From: Charina bottae
Taxonomy: Eukaryota; Chordata; Lepidosauria; Squamata; Charinaidae
Length of the DNA stretch: 64,000 nucleotides
Reading direction: 5' to 3'
Assembly: GCA_023362775.1 (NCBI GenBank)
Contig: JALMGJ010000029.1
Coordinates: forward strand, 8,289,268 to 8,353,267
In this document: positions 1 to 11,761 of the stretch, one piece after another
How positions within the stretch are numbered: position 1 is the first letter of the stretch
How the letters are laid out: each line of letters begins with the position of its first letter
The notes under the pieces: model-generated
Seen by the model: the letters and a program-made list of their open reading frames with translations, nothing else
The model's database searches: none
What the model was told of the DNA's origin: nothing
Translations under genes and position numbers: made by a program

Positions 1-412
1 CGCAACGAGGTGAGCTCTCGTTGCTAGTCCCAGCTCCTGTCGACCCAACAGTTCGAAAGCTTTCAAGTAGATAAATTGGGTACCACCTTAAGTGGGAAAA
101 TTTGCTGGCGTCCTGTCCTGTCGGGGGTCAGGTTTCCATCGGATGGAAGATCTTTCGAATGGCGGCAGATCCCGGAAAGCAACAGCACCTACAGGACATC
201 AGCAGCCGGCTCCGACGCAAGGCACCTTGGGACATGTAGTCCGGAAAGCCAGGAAGAGTCGGTTCCCTTACCCCCTCCCCTTGCGCACGGATTAAGTAAA
301 AATTGTATAATGGAAAAAAATGTATAACAATGTATGTAAGCCGCTCAGAGTCGTCCGTTAGGGAGGAAATGAGCGGGGTATAAATATAAGTATAAATAAA
401 TAAATAAATAAA
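1..412 (+). repeat. tRNA-related SINE with CR1/L3-like tail, head cut by window edge
   Basis: Contains CCCAGCTCCTG...CAGTTCGAAAGC and GTAGATAAAT...GGTACCACC blocks shared with the SINE at 27593 and with Sauria SINEs. The 3' end (GTAAGCCGCTCAGAGTC...GGGTATAAATA and AAAT repeats) is of CR1/L3 type. Confidence 0.65.
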
Positions 413-698
413 TAAACAAACAGTGGAAGGATGCAAGTTTTTAAAAAGAACAGAAGCAGTAGAAAGGGAGGAGAGCTGCCCTGAGTGTTAAAAATATCCA
501 TGCCTGCTCAGAAATTCAGTTGAATGATTTGGCATGCTGGGGAGAACATTTGGCTTAAAATAAGTAGAGGTGGCCACTCAACTATAGATTGTGCCTTCTG
601 AATTGCATATTTTTCAAAGAGGCATGAAATTGTAGTGATGGAAGAACTCCTCTGACATATGGTGAGACAGAAATTTTGCCAGCATGATCCTTCTAGAA

Positions 699-1030
699 GA
701 GGGCTCTCCAAAGTTTTCCCGCGGCGACACACCAACCGCCCTTGGTGTGTCGCCGCGGGAAAACCCGGAAGTTTCGCCGCCGCGGCAGCGCGCAAAAAGC
801 TGGAACCGCTGCTGCCGCTTTCGGTCTTTGCGCGCCGCCGCAGCTGCGGCGCCTTCGGATTTTCATGTGTCGCCGTGGCGGCAGCCTCCGCTAAAACGCG
901 GAAGCACCGATGGCGCGCCGGTTCCGCCGCCGTGCACGCCCCCGCTGCCACTTCCGGGTTGTGTGGCGACACAGCCGACTGTGTGTGGCGACACACTTTT
1001 GTGTCACGACACACAGTTTGGAAAGCTCTG
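699..1030 (+). mobile_element. hAT (Buster-like) MITE, GC-rich type
   Basis: Flanked by 8-bp TSD TTCTAGAA (691-698 and 1031-1038). Ends GAGGGCTCTCCAAAG / CTTTGGAAAGCTCTG type, tandem GTGTGTCGCCGCGGG motifs and very CpG-rich interior. No transposase ORF; non-autonomous. Confidence 0.85.
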
Positions 1031-1038
1031 TTCTAGAA

Positions 1039-2693
1039 GATTCTGGACTTGTTGGCAATTTCCTCCTTCAGAGGGTGGAGAAGGCATAAGCGGATTAACT
1101 GCCTTTGACTTGATATTGATCAACAGAGGACTTAACTGATGAAGAGGACATGGGAGAAAAGTGCATGTAATGCTTGATTGTGAGAGTGACTAAAACTGAA
1201 TGTATTCAAATATATATCCTTGACATTAAAAAAAAAAACTCAGAGCAATGATAAATAGGATCTAGTGGCAGGAGAGGCTAATGGGCGAGGAGTTTCTTAA
1301 GAAGGAGATACTAAAAGGTACGATATCAAATAATGTCAGTGGGGAGAAAAATGGAGGACAGCAGAAGAAGCTAACATATTTACATGAACATCTTAGAGAA
1401 GTTTTGAAAAAGTTCATACACTGGAAATAGAAAGAAGGCCAGGCCCCAAATGAAAAAATTCTGAAGTATAGAGTGGTGTCAGGAAAGTGAAAGATACTAT
1501 TCTGCTATATTCTGCTTTGGTCAAATTTTATTATTACATCCATTTCAGAGCACCATATTTTTAGAAGGATTCAGACAAATAGAAACAGGGTTAGAGAAGA
1601 ACGTTCAGGAAACTAGAAACTCAGTCCTGGTATCAGAGTTTGAAAGTTGAGTGTGTTTAGTTTAAGGGGGAGAATATGATAGCACACTTCAAGATAGAAG
1701 AAGGTAGGACTGTTTCTGTGGTGGAGACAGAATCCTGGATTTAAGTTAAAAGGTAGCAGATGATAATTGAATGACAGGAAAAAAAAAACTTTAATAAGGG
1801 CAGCTTGACAGTAAAATCATTTGCCCAGGGAGGTGATAGACTCCTCTTCATTGGATGAGTTCAAGTGGGGCTGGAGATCATCTGTCCAGGATCTTTAATT
1901 TCGATTCTTGCATTGAACAAGACGTTGGATTCAGCGCCCTCAATGGCCTCTTCCAATTTTGTGATTCGGTTAAATATTGCGGCACAATGGAGAAATATCG
2001 GGATAATCCAATTTACGTTGTATTTTTAAATAAGAGATGAAGTTTCTGTATAAATAAATATCAACCATTTCTCATTAGACTTAGATCTTTTCCATTAGAA
2101 GTGGTTGTGTTCATTGTTGAAATTATCTGCAAAATTGCTACATGAATGTCTGATAAATTACATTCCATACTGGAACTGTCTTAAGAAGAAAACAAATAAG
2201 TCACTATTAGGTCTGCGCTGGCAATTATCTTGATGAACTCTAGCTTTGCTGAGAAACATTGCTATTCTTAGGGAGGTCTAGCAATAATTCCCCCTTTACC
2301 TTTTTTCTTATTATCTGTATCCTAGTAAATTCTGATTGAATAGCTTTGCATTTCAAGGGTTCAAGTTTGCTGTACAATGAAGAAAGGCTCACAAACCATC
2401 TAGTGCCTGATTTTGCCTTTTTGTATTTTAACACTTGAAAGCTAGGCTGACATGCTGAGCTCTCTCCTCTATTTCGGCCAAGATCTTGCCAAGAACAGAT
2501 GAACCTGTTTCTGGATCATGCCAATTCAGGTTGCAGAGTGGGGTCAAAAGCTTCAGAGAGCTTCCATAGGAACAAGCCAGTCTGAAAAGAGCACCTTCTC
2601 CAACCCCCTTCTGCATAGAACAATAGCAGTTGAAGGGTTTAGCCTTGGTTTATCACATCCTAGGTATAAATCCATTAATCTGGGTGTCTCAGC
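1039..2693. other. no gene or repeat recognised
   Basis: AT-rich intronic or upstream DNA. I see no open frame of coding character, splice-bounded exon or familiar repeat. Confidence 0.5.
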
Positions 2694-3080
2694 CAGGGTT
2701 CCGTGGAATCCTAGGGTTCTGCGAGAGGTCACTAGGGTCACTAGAGGTCACAATATACCCTAATTGAGGAACTATTAATTCAGTCAATCAACCAAGCAGC
2801 AAACAACAGCCCAATGAAGGAACTGCCAAGGAGAGAACAACACCCCCACCAACACAATAAGGACAAGCCATGGTATATAAACAGAGAGCAAGTCCCACTC
2901 CCTTTTTGCACTGAAGATGTTGCCTAGCCTGGCAATGAAATGTCTGCAAGAAAACAACAAGGCTCAGAGAGCACCAACGACTCCATAGGTCACTAGGGGT
3001 TCCCTGGGAGATCACAATTTATTTAAAAAAATATTTCAAATTTGGGCAACTTCACATTAAAGAGGTCAGTTTCACTCTTT
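2694..3080 (+). mobile_element. hAT-like remnant split by a Penelope-like insertion
   Basis: Left part (CAGGGTTCCGTGGAATCC...) and right part from 2988 (GGGGTTCCCTGGGAG...TTTGGGCAACTTCAC) read as one decayed element interrupted by 2738-2987. The right end is not defined; no clear TSD. Confidence 0.4.
2738..2987 (+). mobile_element. Penelope-like repeat with hammerhead-like core
   Basis: Bounded by TSD GGTCACTAGGG (2727-2737, 2988-2998). At 2911-2944 it carries CTGAAGA, a stem GTTGCC/GGCAAT, then GAAA and TGTC, the order of a hammerhead ribozyme core. Family assignment is from memory of squamate Penelope-like terminal repeats. Confidence 0.6.
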
Positions 3081-3243
3081 ATTTTTAGTTTAAAAATAAA
3101 CTAATGCATATATACAGTACAGATCAACATAGGAAACAAATGTAATAATTTTGCAACTTCTGGCCTATATATTTTTTTTTCATAAAGCTTTATTAATTTT
3201 CAAGGTATAATTAAAAACAAAATACAGAATATAGAACAGAATA

Positions 3244-3490
3244 AAGGTAAAGGTTCCCCCCGCACATTTGTGCAGTCATGTCCGACTCTAGGGGCTGGTG
3301 CTCATCTCCATTTCTTAGCCGAAGAGCCAGCGTTGTCCGAAGACGCTTCCATGGTCATGTGGCTGCATGACGCACGCGGAACGGTGTTACCTTCCCACCA
3401 AAGTGGTACCTATTCATCTACTTGCATTTGCATGCTTTTGAATTGCTAGGTTGGCAAGAGCTGGGGCGAGTGCAGGAGCTCACTCCGCAC
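3244..3490 (-). mobile_element. Sauria SINE, 5'-truncated
   Basis: TSD ATAGAACAGAATA (3231-3243, 3491-3503). Starts with the complement of the 3' tail (AAGGTAAAGGTTCCCC) and stops before the tRNA-like head. Nested in the L1 fragment. Confidence 0.88.
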
Positions 3491-3675
3491 ATAGAACAGA
3501 ATACAAGTCCAAAAAAGAAACAAGAGAAACTAAAACAGTGCAAGAATAGACAGAAAAACATAAAAGACAGGTGACTTCCAACCTTCTCCAACACAGATAT
3601 AAAAGCACATAAAAGTTAATCTCTTGCTATTAATTAAACATTTAGTAGCTCCCCATTATTTGAGATCTGTTAGCC

Positions 3676-3861
3676 CTTGGATTTTATATTTATTTATTCT
3701 TATTATACTGATTAGTGTAATGTCATGTTTATATTTTTAATTTTGATCTTATCCATTTATCATGTTTATATTTTTAACTTTGATCTTATTGTAAACCGCC
3801 CAGATGGGCAGTGATATAAATTTAAATAACAAACAAACAAACAAATAAGTAAATAAAATAA
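3676..3861 (+). repeat. CR1/L3-type LINE 3' tail
   Basis: TATTGTAAACCGCCCAGATG...GTGATATAAAT followed by AAAC/AAAT repeats, the usual 3' end of this family. Nested in the L1 fragment. Confidence 0.65.
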
Positions 3862-3944
3862 ATTCCTCTAAAATCAAACCATTTAATCATCAAAACCCAA
3901 AATCAGAACTTCATTTTTTTATGTTACAAGCAAATGTTCCAAAA

Positions 3945-4260
3945 AAGGTAATGGTTCAGTTGTGCAGTCGTGCCCAACTCTAGGGGGCGGTGCTCATCTC
4001 CGTTTGTTAGCTGAAGAGCCAGCGCTGTCTGAAGACGCTTCCACGGTCATGTGGCTGGCATGACGCACGCGGAACCTTCCCTCCGAAGTGGTACCTATTC
4101 ATCTACTTGCATTTGCATGCTTTCGAATTGCTAGGTTGGCAAGAACTGGGGCGAGTGCGGGAGCTCACTCCGTCACGTGGGGCTAGGGATTTGAACCTCC
4201 GAACTTGCGATCTTCCGATCGACAAGCCTGGCATCTTACCCGCTGAGCCACCACACCCCC
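3945..4260 (-). mobile_element. Sauria SINE, near full length
   Basis: Complement of tRNA-like head (GCTGAGCCACCAC, box B complement GGATTTGAACC) through the GAAGACGCTTCC body to the tail. Short TSD TTCCAAAA on both sides. Older copy with changes in the tail. Confidence 0.85.
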
Positions 4261-4454
4261 TTCCAAAAGCAGCTTCCAAATAGAAGCAAATCCAGTTACA
4301 GTATTTTCTCTTATCAATGCTCTGTCAGTTTAGCCATTTGCGCCAGTTCCATTAACTTAATCATCCAATCCTCCACTGAGGGAATTTGTTCATCCTTCCA
4401 TCTTTGAGCGTATGAGAGTCTTGCTGCTGTTATCCTATACTTTTGGCCTATATT

Positions 4455-4534
4455 TGAGGCTGAAGGTTCAGGGGTTCCCCGCGGTCTGAAAAATATTTCA
4501 AGGGTTGCTCCAGGGTCAAAAGGTTGAGAAAGAC
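4455..4534 (+). mobile_element. short hAT-like remnant
   Basis: CAGGGGTTCCCCGCGGTCTG at one end and GGTTGAGAAAGACTG at the other resemble hAT inverted termini. No matching TSD seen. Confidence 0.45.
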
Positions 4535-5503
4535 TGCATTAATATATGAGAACATTCCATCCATTGAGACTTCATGTACAGCCCAAGTTATATACTGTAA
4601 ACCCAGAAACAGCTTTAATTCTTCATCAGCTGCAATCAGATTGGTGGAATCTACGAATTCTTGGCTTCAAATTCCAGGTGACATTTCTGGCTTGCTTATT
4701 ATTTCTCAGGATTATGTATCTTTTCTTATTGGGAGGTATAAAAATAGCAATCGCTGTTCCTTTTCTATCCTACTTTGAACTTCTTTCTTCCCCGCTTGAA
4801 ATGATGCTGGTGTTAGAGATAGGATGCTAGAACCCTTTCAGGGATGGTTAAGAAAGTGGCAGGAAACTTTTTTGTGAGCAGTAGCATCTTCACAACTTGC
4901 CAGGCATTGTCTTCACAGTTTCTCCACTTTTCTTCCAAGCAATTTTGGGCCACAAAAACCATATGCAGAAAAATGTTTAAAACCTCCTCTTGTGCCATAG
5001 ACGTCATAGACGCCTTGTTTTGAAGTGAACCCTAATTAAAGTAGAGCTCTTTGCAAATGACTGTAATTTTTGTGCAAATAAATATTTTAGCATTCCACCT
5101 TTTATTGCTGAGGTGGTTTCGGTTTGACTGTTTTTCCTCCGTAAGTATTGTGGCTAAGAACAACTCACCTAGTCCTTTTCATCTGACATTTTAAAAATGA
5201 AGCTATTTTTCCTGCCAACTTTGGAAAATAGCACATAACCATAGCAACAAGATTGCATCGAAACTGGGCAGAAATAACATTTTCAAAATGTAGGTAAGAC
5301 CAAGTCAATCTTTATATGCAAGGTTAGGAAATGTAACTGAAACGTCAGTAGCTGATAAGGTGAGTCTCAGCTAATGATGGAAAATTACTTTGGTTTGAAA
5401 TTGGCTTTTGTTGTCTAGCCTTGACATGAGCAAGGTTTTTAACGGTGTAGGCAGATATTCTCATGGATGATTTGGGAACAAAAAACCCACATGGGAGTGA
5501 ATG
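4535..5503. other. no gene or repeat recognised
   Basis: AT-rich unique-looking DNA without coding character. Confidence 0.5.
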
Positions 5504-5514
5504 TCTGGAATCAT

Positions 5515-5775
5515 TGGCTGTTGTGGGTCTTCCGGGCTGTGTGGCCGTGTTCTGGAAGTTGTGGTTCCTAACGTTTTGCCAGCATCTGTGGCCAGCATCT
5601 TCAGAGGGCAGGAGCACAGATAGAAGCAAAATCTCTGTGCCCAGGTAGAGTGGCAATGTTCTGGCCACAGATGCTGGCGAAACGTTAGGAACCACAACTT
5701 CCAGAACACGGCCACACAGCCCGGAAGACCCACAACAGCCATTGAACTCCGGCCGTGAAAGCCTTCGACAATACA
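5515..5775. mobile_element. Penelope-like inverted terminal repeat, decayed copy
   Basis: TSD TCTGGAATCAT (5504-5514, 5776-5786). Two long arms in opposite orientation, each with GTGGTTCCTAACG and CCAGCATCTGTGGCCAG or its complement. The plus arm has lost CTGAAGA; the minus arm has GAAA changed to AAAA. Confidence 0.7.
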
Positions 5776-6078
5776 TCTGGAATCATCCTTTAAAGAAATT
5801 TGAAGAAAGCTTATGAGTTGTGAAAATTCCTTCTTGACGCACTCAAAGGTGAGACAAATATTGCATTAAAGATTTCCTGCTCCAAGTGTACCCTTCTGTA
5901 TTTGTATTTGTGTGTGTGTGTATTTCTATTTACTCTGTGTATCTGCATGCATGTTTTTTGTTTCTACTTCTGCTTCCTTGTGATGAAAATAGCATAAGCC
6001 TAGTTAGATTTTGAACCCTCCCTCCCTCTCTGTCCTGTACTCATAAGAATGAACATTCACATTTGTGACTATGTACAG

Positions 6079-6431
6079 CAGAGCTTTCCAAACTGTGTGT
6101 CGGGACACGTTAGTGTGTCGGCTGCAGTGTCTGAGTGTGTCGCGGCTGCTGCTGCCTCCGAGGCCTGCCAGGATTCCACGCAGGTCCTAGTGTCTGCCTT
6201 GTGCCTTGCTGTCTCCAAACCTGCCCTGCCAGGATTCCGCGCAGGTCCTAGTGCCTGCCTTGTGCCTTGCGGCCTCCAAACCTGCTGTGATTCCGCGCAG
6301 GTCCTAGTGCCTGCCTTGTGCCCTGCTGTGTGTGTGTGTGTCGCGAAATGATGCCCTGCTGTAAGAGTGTGTCGCAAAATGATGCATGTCTAAAAAGTGT
6401 GTCACCAACATGAAAAGTTTGGAAAGCTCTG
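6079..6431 (+). mobile_element. hAT (Buster-like) MITE, minisatellite type
   Basis: TSD ATGTACAG (6071-6078, 6432-6439). Starts CAGAGCTTTCCAAACT and ends with its complement. Interior holds about three units of a 60-bp repeat with GATTCCGCGCAGGTCCTAGT. Confidence 0.9.
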
Positions 6432-6439
6432 ATGTACAG

Positions 6440-7551
6440 TATATGAGAGATATTATTCTTACATAGTTTTAATGAAATGGGTTTCTACTTGTTAAGTGTC
6501 TGTTGTGGGTTCTAGCACATCTGTCTTTTAGAATCTGCATTGTTTCCTGCATTCTTCCATTTGAATATTCAATAGACCTTGGTACTGAACTCTTGCCTGC
6601 ACCTCTGTTTTTCTGCACATAATGTCTCTCAACACTGCACAGTTGAGGGCAATATCTAGTCTACCTTAAAAAAAATCTTGATAATCTCTTTCTACATAAG
6701 CTATATAATCTGTATATGAAGCTTCTTGAACCAAATGGGTGGATTGCGGTATTGTTTCATGCAGTGCTGTTCTTGCCAGATAAAAGCTGCTTGTGTTTGG
6801 AATGGATTAGTACTTTCCGATTGTATATTGCCAGAGTTGCAATTGTGAGACAGGTAGCTAAGTAAGTTAATATAACAAATAAAGAAACAGTCAACTGTGG
6901 TAGTATAATAAGAAGCTACATACATTACAGTGATTAAAATAAAACAAACAGGAGAGAAGAAAAAAGAAAGTAAGGAAAAAAAGAAAAAAATGAGATCCAT
7001 ATAATATCAATATAACGTTAATTCAGTCCTTAAACTTCCTTAAAAATTAAAATTTTTATTGTTAACATTCCCGTCTGCTTTACACATGGGATGATTGGAC
7101 ACAGGCAGTTACAGGGGAGAGAACTTTGACATCATGTTGAGATGTTTATATTTGTGTGTAGAATGTTTAAATTAGAATATAATTTAATTTGCCTGTAAGA
7201 AAATGCTGAGGCGGTTTTTCCCACTGTAACAGGGAAAATTTAGTAACACTGAACTACATAAATCTGGTTAGTACCTGATTCCTGGTAGTTCTGCCTTAGC
7301 TTGCCAGCATTTGCAAATGTAATTGGTTTAAAAATGTAGAGTTGAGTTGAGAAGACATGCCCTGAGCTCAGATCTGTGGCAATATTATTCTCTGGCATTT
7401 ACACTGATGTGCTTACATGCCCTTGCACATGCATGTGAACAAAGTGTAACATAAAATGGTAGATTTCTTGCCAGGCGATTCATGTATTAAGAAATCACAA
7501 GGGGTTGATTTTCCTAGGACTTATGAAAGGTACTTGTGGGAGATGTTGAAT
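6440..7551. other. no gene or repeat recognised
   Basis: AT-rich DNA; only purine-rich runs near 6950-7000 stand out. Confidence 0.5.
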
Positions 7552-7559
7552 CTCTACTG

Positions 7560-7829
7560 CAGGGCTTTCCAAAGTTTTCCCACGGCGACACACCAACCGC
7601 CGTTGGTGTGTTGCTGCGGGAAAACCCGGAAGTGCCGCTGTTGCGGCAGCGCGCAAAAACCTGGAAGCGCTGCTGCTGCTTTTGGTTTTTGCGCACCGCC
7701 GTTGGTGTGTCGCCGCGGGAAAACCCAGAAGCGCTGATGATGATCAGCGCTTCCGGGTTGTGTGGTGACACACCAGACTGTGTGTGGCGACACACTTTTG
7801 TGTCGCGACACACAGTTTGGAAAGCTCTG
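7560..7829 (+). mobile_element. hAT (Buster-like) MITE, palindromic GC-rich type
   Basis: TSD CTCTACTG (7552-7559, 7830-7837). Termini CAGGGCTTTCCAAAG / CAGTTTGGAAAGCTCTG; internal inverted repeat around GCGCTGATGATGATCAGCGC. Confidence 0.9.
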
Positions 7830-7837
7830 CTCTACTG

Positions 7838-9082
7838 CCTTATCAAGTGAAAATAAATCCTAACTACCTTAGTAAGATTTTGACTGGCTCATTAATTTCT
7901 CTTTTTCTCCAGTCCATTGTCGTCTTACAGTAGCAGTAAGAAGAGAGTAGAGGTTTCTTAAGGCTAAAATTATGGCTATATGCAAAGTTTGTGGAGCGAA
8001 GCTTTATAAATGCCAACAGTAGTTTATGAGAGTGTTGGCCAAAATGTCCCTGTATTGCAGGGATTCTCTTAATAAAATGCTAAGCGAGTCAATTCTCTGT
8101 TGGTTCCAGTACCAAAATAGTAAGGCATATTTCTATGTCTATGAAGGTTCTCAGTCATCCAGGTAGAATTGTCTGTAAAATGGCGCTATGATGTATGAAT
8201 ATATATTTTAAATGACCTAACTGCCCATTCTGTTTTAATCTGAGAAAGTTAAAGAGCAGGTGTAAAATTTCCAAAAGACTTCCCCCCCCCGACTATTCTC
8301 TTTTTAACACAGAGAAAGGGTTGTTGAAATATTTTTGTCAATTTTGATTGTTTGTTCCACGCTTGCGTGGCCAACAATTTTGTATTTTAGAAGGGCATCA
8401 TGTTATTTTGAGCAATTGTATTTTCAATGCTCTTCCAGACAAAGGTGATGAGATAGGATGAGGGCCCTTTCCTCCTCCATTAGCAAATGAGGTTGTTACT
8501 TGCTGGAACTTTGCAGTTCTGATAAATTCCCAGCTTGCTTCTATCTCTAAACATTGAAAGACTGTTTCAAGCCAAAGGTGGACATTTCTCCCTCATCCTA
8601 CCATATGCGTGCTGATTTGATGAAGGAATTGAAGTACAGGAATTGCGGCTTCTCAGGTCTTTATCAGAAAACTGAGATTTGCCGCCATGCCTACACAGAC
8701 AAATTTCTTGTTGTTTTGCCAGATAAGTGAAAGTGGTGCATGTTGTGTCTTTTCTACTGATCAAACAAAAAACTCTAGAGGCTGGAGTAGATGTTTCTGC
8801 TTCTTGCTTTACTGAAACTTTCAGAAGAACAAATGAAGAGAATCTGCAAGAATTACAAAGGCAGAAGTTCAAACAATACTAGATCACAAGCATGCTCAAT
8901 CAGTTAGTAACAGGAAGAACCCAATACTCTACAATGCTTATTTAGACATGAACCTGAGAAGACAGGACAAAACAGTCAGTTATGGATTGGCAAATAGGTA
9001 ATGATACCCTGGAAGTTCTTTCTGCTCAGGAATTGGCCCAAAAGTGCAAGCGTTGATTAGCTGGTAGGTCTAGCTTTTTTAT
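7838..9082. other. mostly unrecognised; Penelope-like scrap at 8143-8175
   Basis: 8143-8175 (GAAGGTTCTCAGTCATCCAGGT...) matches the start of the element at 62944. The rest shows no coding or repeat signal that I recognise. Confidence 0.45.
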
Positions 9083-9330
9083 GGGGCGTGGTGGCTCAGT
9101 GGGTAAGACGCCAGGCTTGTCGACCGGAAGATCGCAAGTTCGGAGGTTTGAATCCCTAGCCCTGCGTGCGGAGTGAGCTCCCGCACTAGCTCCAGCTCTT
9201 GCCAACGTAGCAATTCGAAAGCATGCAAATGCAAGTAGATTAATAGGTACCACTTTGGTGGGTAGGTAACAGCGTTCCGCGCGCGTCATGCGGCCACATG
9301 ACCGTGGAAGCGTCTTCGGACAACGTTGGC
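9083..9330 (+). mobile_element. Sauria SINE, 3'-truncated
   Basis: tRNA-like head with box A GTGGCTCAGTGGG and box B GGTTTGAATCC, then the shared body to CAACGTTGGC. Pol III promoter boxes are present; the Bov-B-like tail is missing. Confidence 0.88.
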
Positions 9331-9667
9331 ACCTTCATTCCCTCCCTCTCACCAGCAACCGCTGATGTTCTCACATGGCATCATCAAGGAAAACCCTCAA
9401 TCATAGCTTTTTCCTTCCCCATCCCCAAACCCACTTCTACCTGGAACATGAACATTTTGACCTTTATCTTGAACAAAACAACCTTGTTTTGTTGTATATA
9501 AGACATTGAAACACATGTTTTGGTTTGGGCATAGACCACCCAAAACCCGCTGTTCTGTGCATGTGCCGAATAATTTGAACATGTCTTATGTAGGAGGGAC
9601 AAAGTTTAGAATGGAATGGACGACAGCAGTATATATGGAATGTCAGTGGCATGAAAAAAAAGTACAG

Positions 9668-10576
9668 AGAAGGAACCTTTTATCATCTCTGGTGGAATTG
9701 TGAGAAAGCCAAAAAATTTTGGGATCAAATATGCATTATTATCCAAAAGATTTTAAAAGTGAACATACAAAAAAAGCCAGAATTGTTCCTTTTGGGTTTG
9801 ATGGAGAAGGAGTTGGAGAAACAACATGGAGTTTTGCTTTTCTACATGATCACAGCTGCAAGACTTTTATATGCACAGCGATGGAAAGATCCACAGGTAC
9901 CTATGGTTGAAGATTGGATTGTTAAATTAATGGATCTGGCCCAAATGGCTAAACCAGAGCTTTACAAACTGTGTGTGGCGACACAAAAGTGTGTCGCCAC
10001 ACACAGTGTGGTGTGTCGGAAGCGGCGGCGCGCGCGTGCATGGTGGCAGCGGCAGCTGCTGCCGCCGCCGCCGTGCACACGGGCGCCGCTGCACGCCCCC
10101 CCGCGCTGCCGCCGTGTGCGTGTGTGCCGCCGCACGCCCCCCTGCGCCGCTGCACGCCTTCTGTGCCGCCGCCGTGCGCGCGTGCCAGCGGCGGCGCTTT
10201 GGAAAGCCCTGGGCTAAACTAACAGCATTAATTAGAGAACATTCGGTTACTGGATTTGTATCTGGCAACCACTTCTACAGTACTTGCTTGTGGTAGAAAA
10301 AAATGATGTTTTGATTTTGGGTTTTAATGATTAATTGGTTTATTTTAATAGAAATAATGTTACTATGGTTTAATTAATGGTAAGAGATTATATTTGTAAA
10401 CTTATTTATATCTGTATTGGAGAAAGTTGGAAGTCACTTTTCTGTCTTTGTTTTCTGTCTATTTGCACTTCATAGTTTTTTTCTTTTTTCTTTAGTTCTA
10501 TTTTCTTGCTTTTCTTGCTTTTCTATTTTGTATTTTAGCTATATACTCTGTAAATTAATAAAGTTCTTTTTTTTTT
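9668..10576 (+). mobile_element. L1 3' fragment (ORF2 C-terminus and 3'UTR), split by a hAT MITE
   Basis: TSD AAAAAAAAGTACAG before 9668 and at 10577-10590. Encodes the L1 ORF2 C-terminal end (GTFYHLWWNCEKAKKFWDQI ... WIVKLMDLAQMAK, resuming LTALIREHSVTGF after the MITE), then a 3'UTR and AATAAAG before a T/A-rich tail. The frame is open up to the MITE, so the copy is fairly young. Confidence 0.85.
9955..10211 (+). mobile_element. hAT (Buster-like) MITE nested in L1, very CpG-rich
   Basis: TSD GGCTAAAC (9947-9954, 10212-10219). Ends CAGAGCTTTACAAACT / TTTGGAAAGCCCTG. Interior is dominated by GCCGCC and GTGCACG motifs. Confidence 0.9.
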
Positions 10577-10590
10577 AAAAAAAAGTACAG

Positions 10591-11428
10591 CACTCAAACT
10601 AATTTAAAATTTGGCTCACCAGTTGGAGATTTGGAAACGTGAGTCACGTGTTGAAGAATCTCATTGAAATAGAGGTCTTTCATTTGAGAGCATAAACAAC
10701 TTGCTGGGTCAGATCAAAGGGCTACGTAGTCCACATTTTGTTTCCCACAGTATCCATCTCGGGAAGCTCATAAGCAAGATGTGAGGATAACAGCTGTCTC
10801 TTAGTGATGGGTGTTTTTTTAGTGGCTGGCAATCAGAGAATAATGTTCATCTGTTCCTCCAAATGATTTTGAATGGCTGAGTAGAGTTGGACCTGGTTAT
10901 TTTATTTTCCTTAAAATTTCAATCAACATAATCTAACATTTATCACCACAGAATATTACCAAACAATATTTTAGGCAAACAATGTCAAAACATGTTTTTT
11001 TCCCCTTTTATTTGGCAGTGACTTATTTTAATTGTGTGTGTATTATACACGCACTGTTTCACATTTCTATATTAAGATGTTTTCTCAGTTTAGCTGGATG
11101 TGTTATCGCGTGCAGGTACTTTTGCATGTATATTTCTTGTCTTTCTGCAAGCGCCCATGGAATAGAAGAAATTATATTTTTAGGAAAGCAGAAACGCCAT
11201 TATATTCAAAATACTGAAATTTGAGCTTAAATTAAAGCCAAACCAGAACAGGTGCTTTGGATGCCCTTGTTGGTGAAAAGCCCTGAAGATCTTGCACTGA
11301 AACTTAAGATTTTATTTATGTATTAGATTTACAGTATATTCCTTCTTTCATGCAGCTGCTCAAGGTTGTATATGTAGTACACCTTCCTTGGGTTTTTCCT
11401 AATAGCAGTAACACTGGGAGGTACATTG
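10591..11428. other. no gene or repeat recognised
   Basis: AT-rich DNA without recognisable features. Confidence 0.5.
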
Positions 11429-11436
11429 ACTTAGAA

Positions 11437-11753
11437 CAGAGCTTTCCAAACTGTGTGTCGGGACACGTTAGTGTGTCGGCTGCAGTGTCTGGGTGTGTCG
11501 CGGCTGCTGCCTCCGAGCCCTGCCAGGATTCCGCGCAGGTCCTAGTGCCTGCCTTGTGCCCGGCTGCCTCCAAACCTGCCCTGCCGGGATTCCGCGCAGG
11601 TCCTACTGCCTGCCTTGTGCCTGGCTGCCTCCAAACCTGTTGTGATTCCGCACACGTCCTACTGCCTGCCTTGTGCCCTGCTGTAAGAGTGTGTCGCGAA
11701 ACGATGCATGTCTAAAAAGTGTGTCACCAACATGAAAAGTTCGGAAAGCTCTG
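11437..11753 (+). mobile_element. hAT (Buster-like) MITE, minisatellite type
   Basis: TSD ACTTAGAA (11429-11436, 11754-11761). Same layout as 6079-6431 with about three 60-bp units. Confidence 0.9.
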
Positions 11754-11761
11754 ACTTAGAA

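Larger units (their letters stand above)
3171..4438 (-). mobile_element. L1 3' fragment with three nested insertions
   Basis: Imperfect TSD ACTTCTGGCCTATAT (3156-3170) / ACTTTTGGCCTATAT (4439-4453). The T run at 3171 is the complement of the 3' tail; 4270-4438 translates in reverse to the L1 ORF2 C-terminus (ITAARLSYAQRWKDEQIPSV). Contains two Sauria SINEs and a CR1 tail. Confidence 0.75.

Noticed and set aside
9083..9160. tRNA gene with A and B boxes
   Set aside because: It is the head of a Sauria SINE; the tRNA fold is not complete and the body of the SINE follows. The same holds for 22630, 41990, 4200 and 27593.
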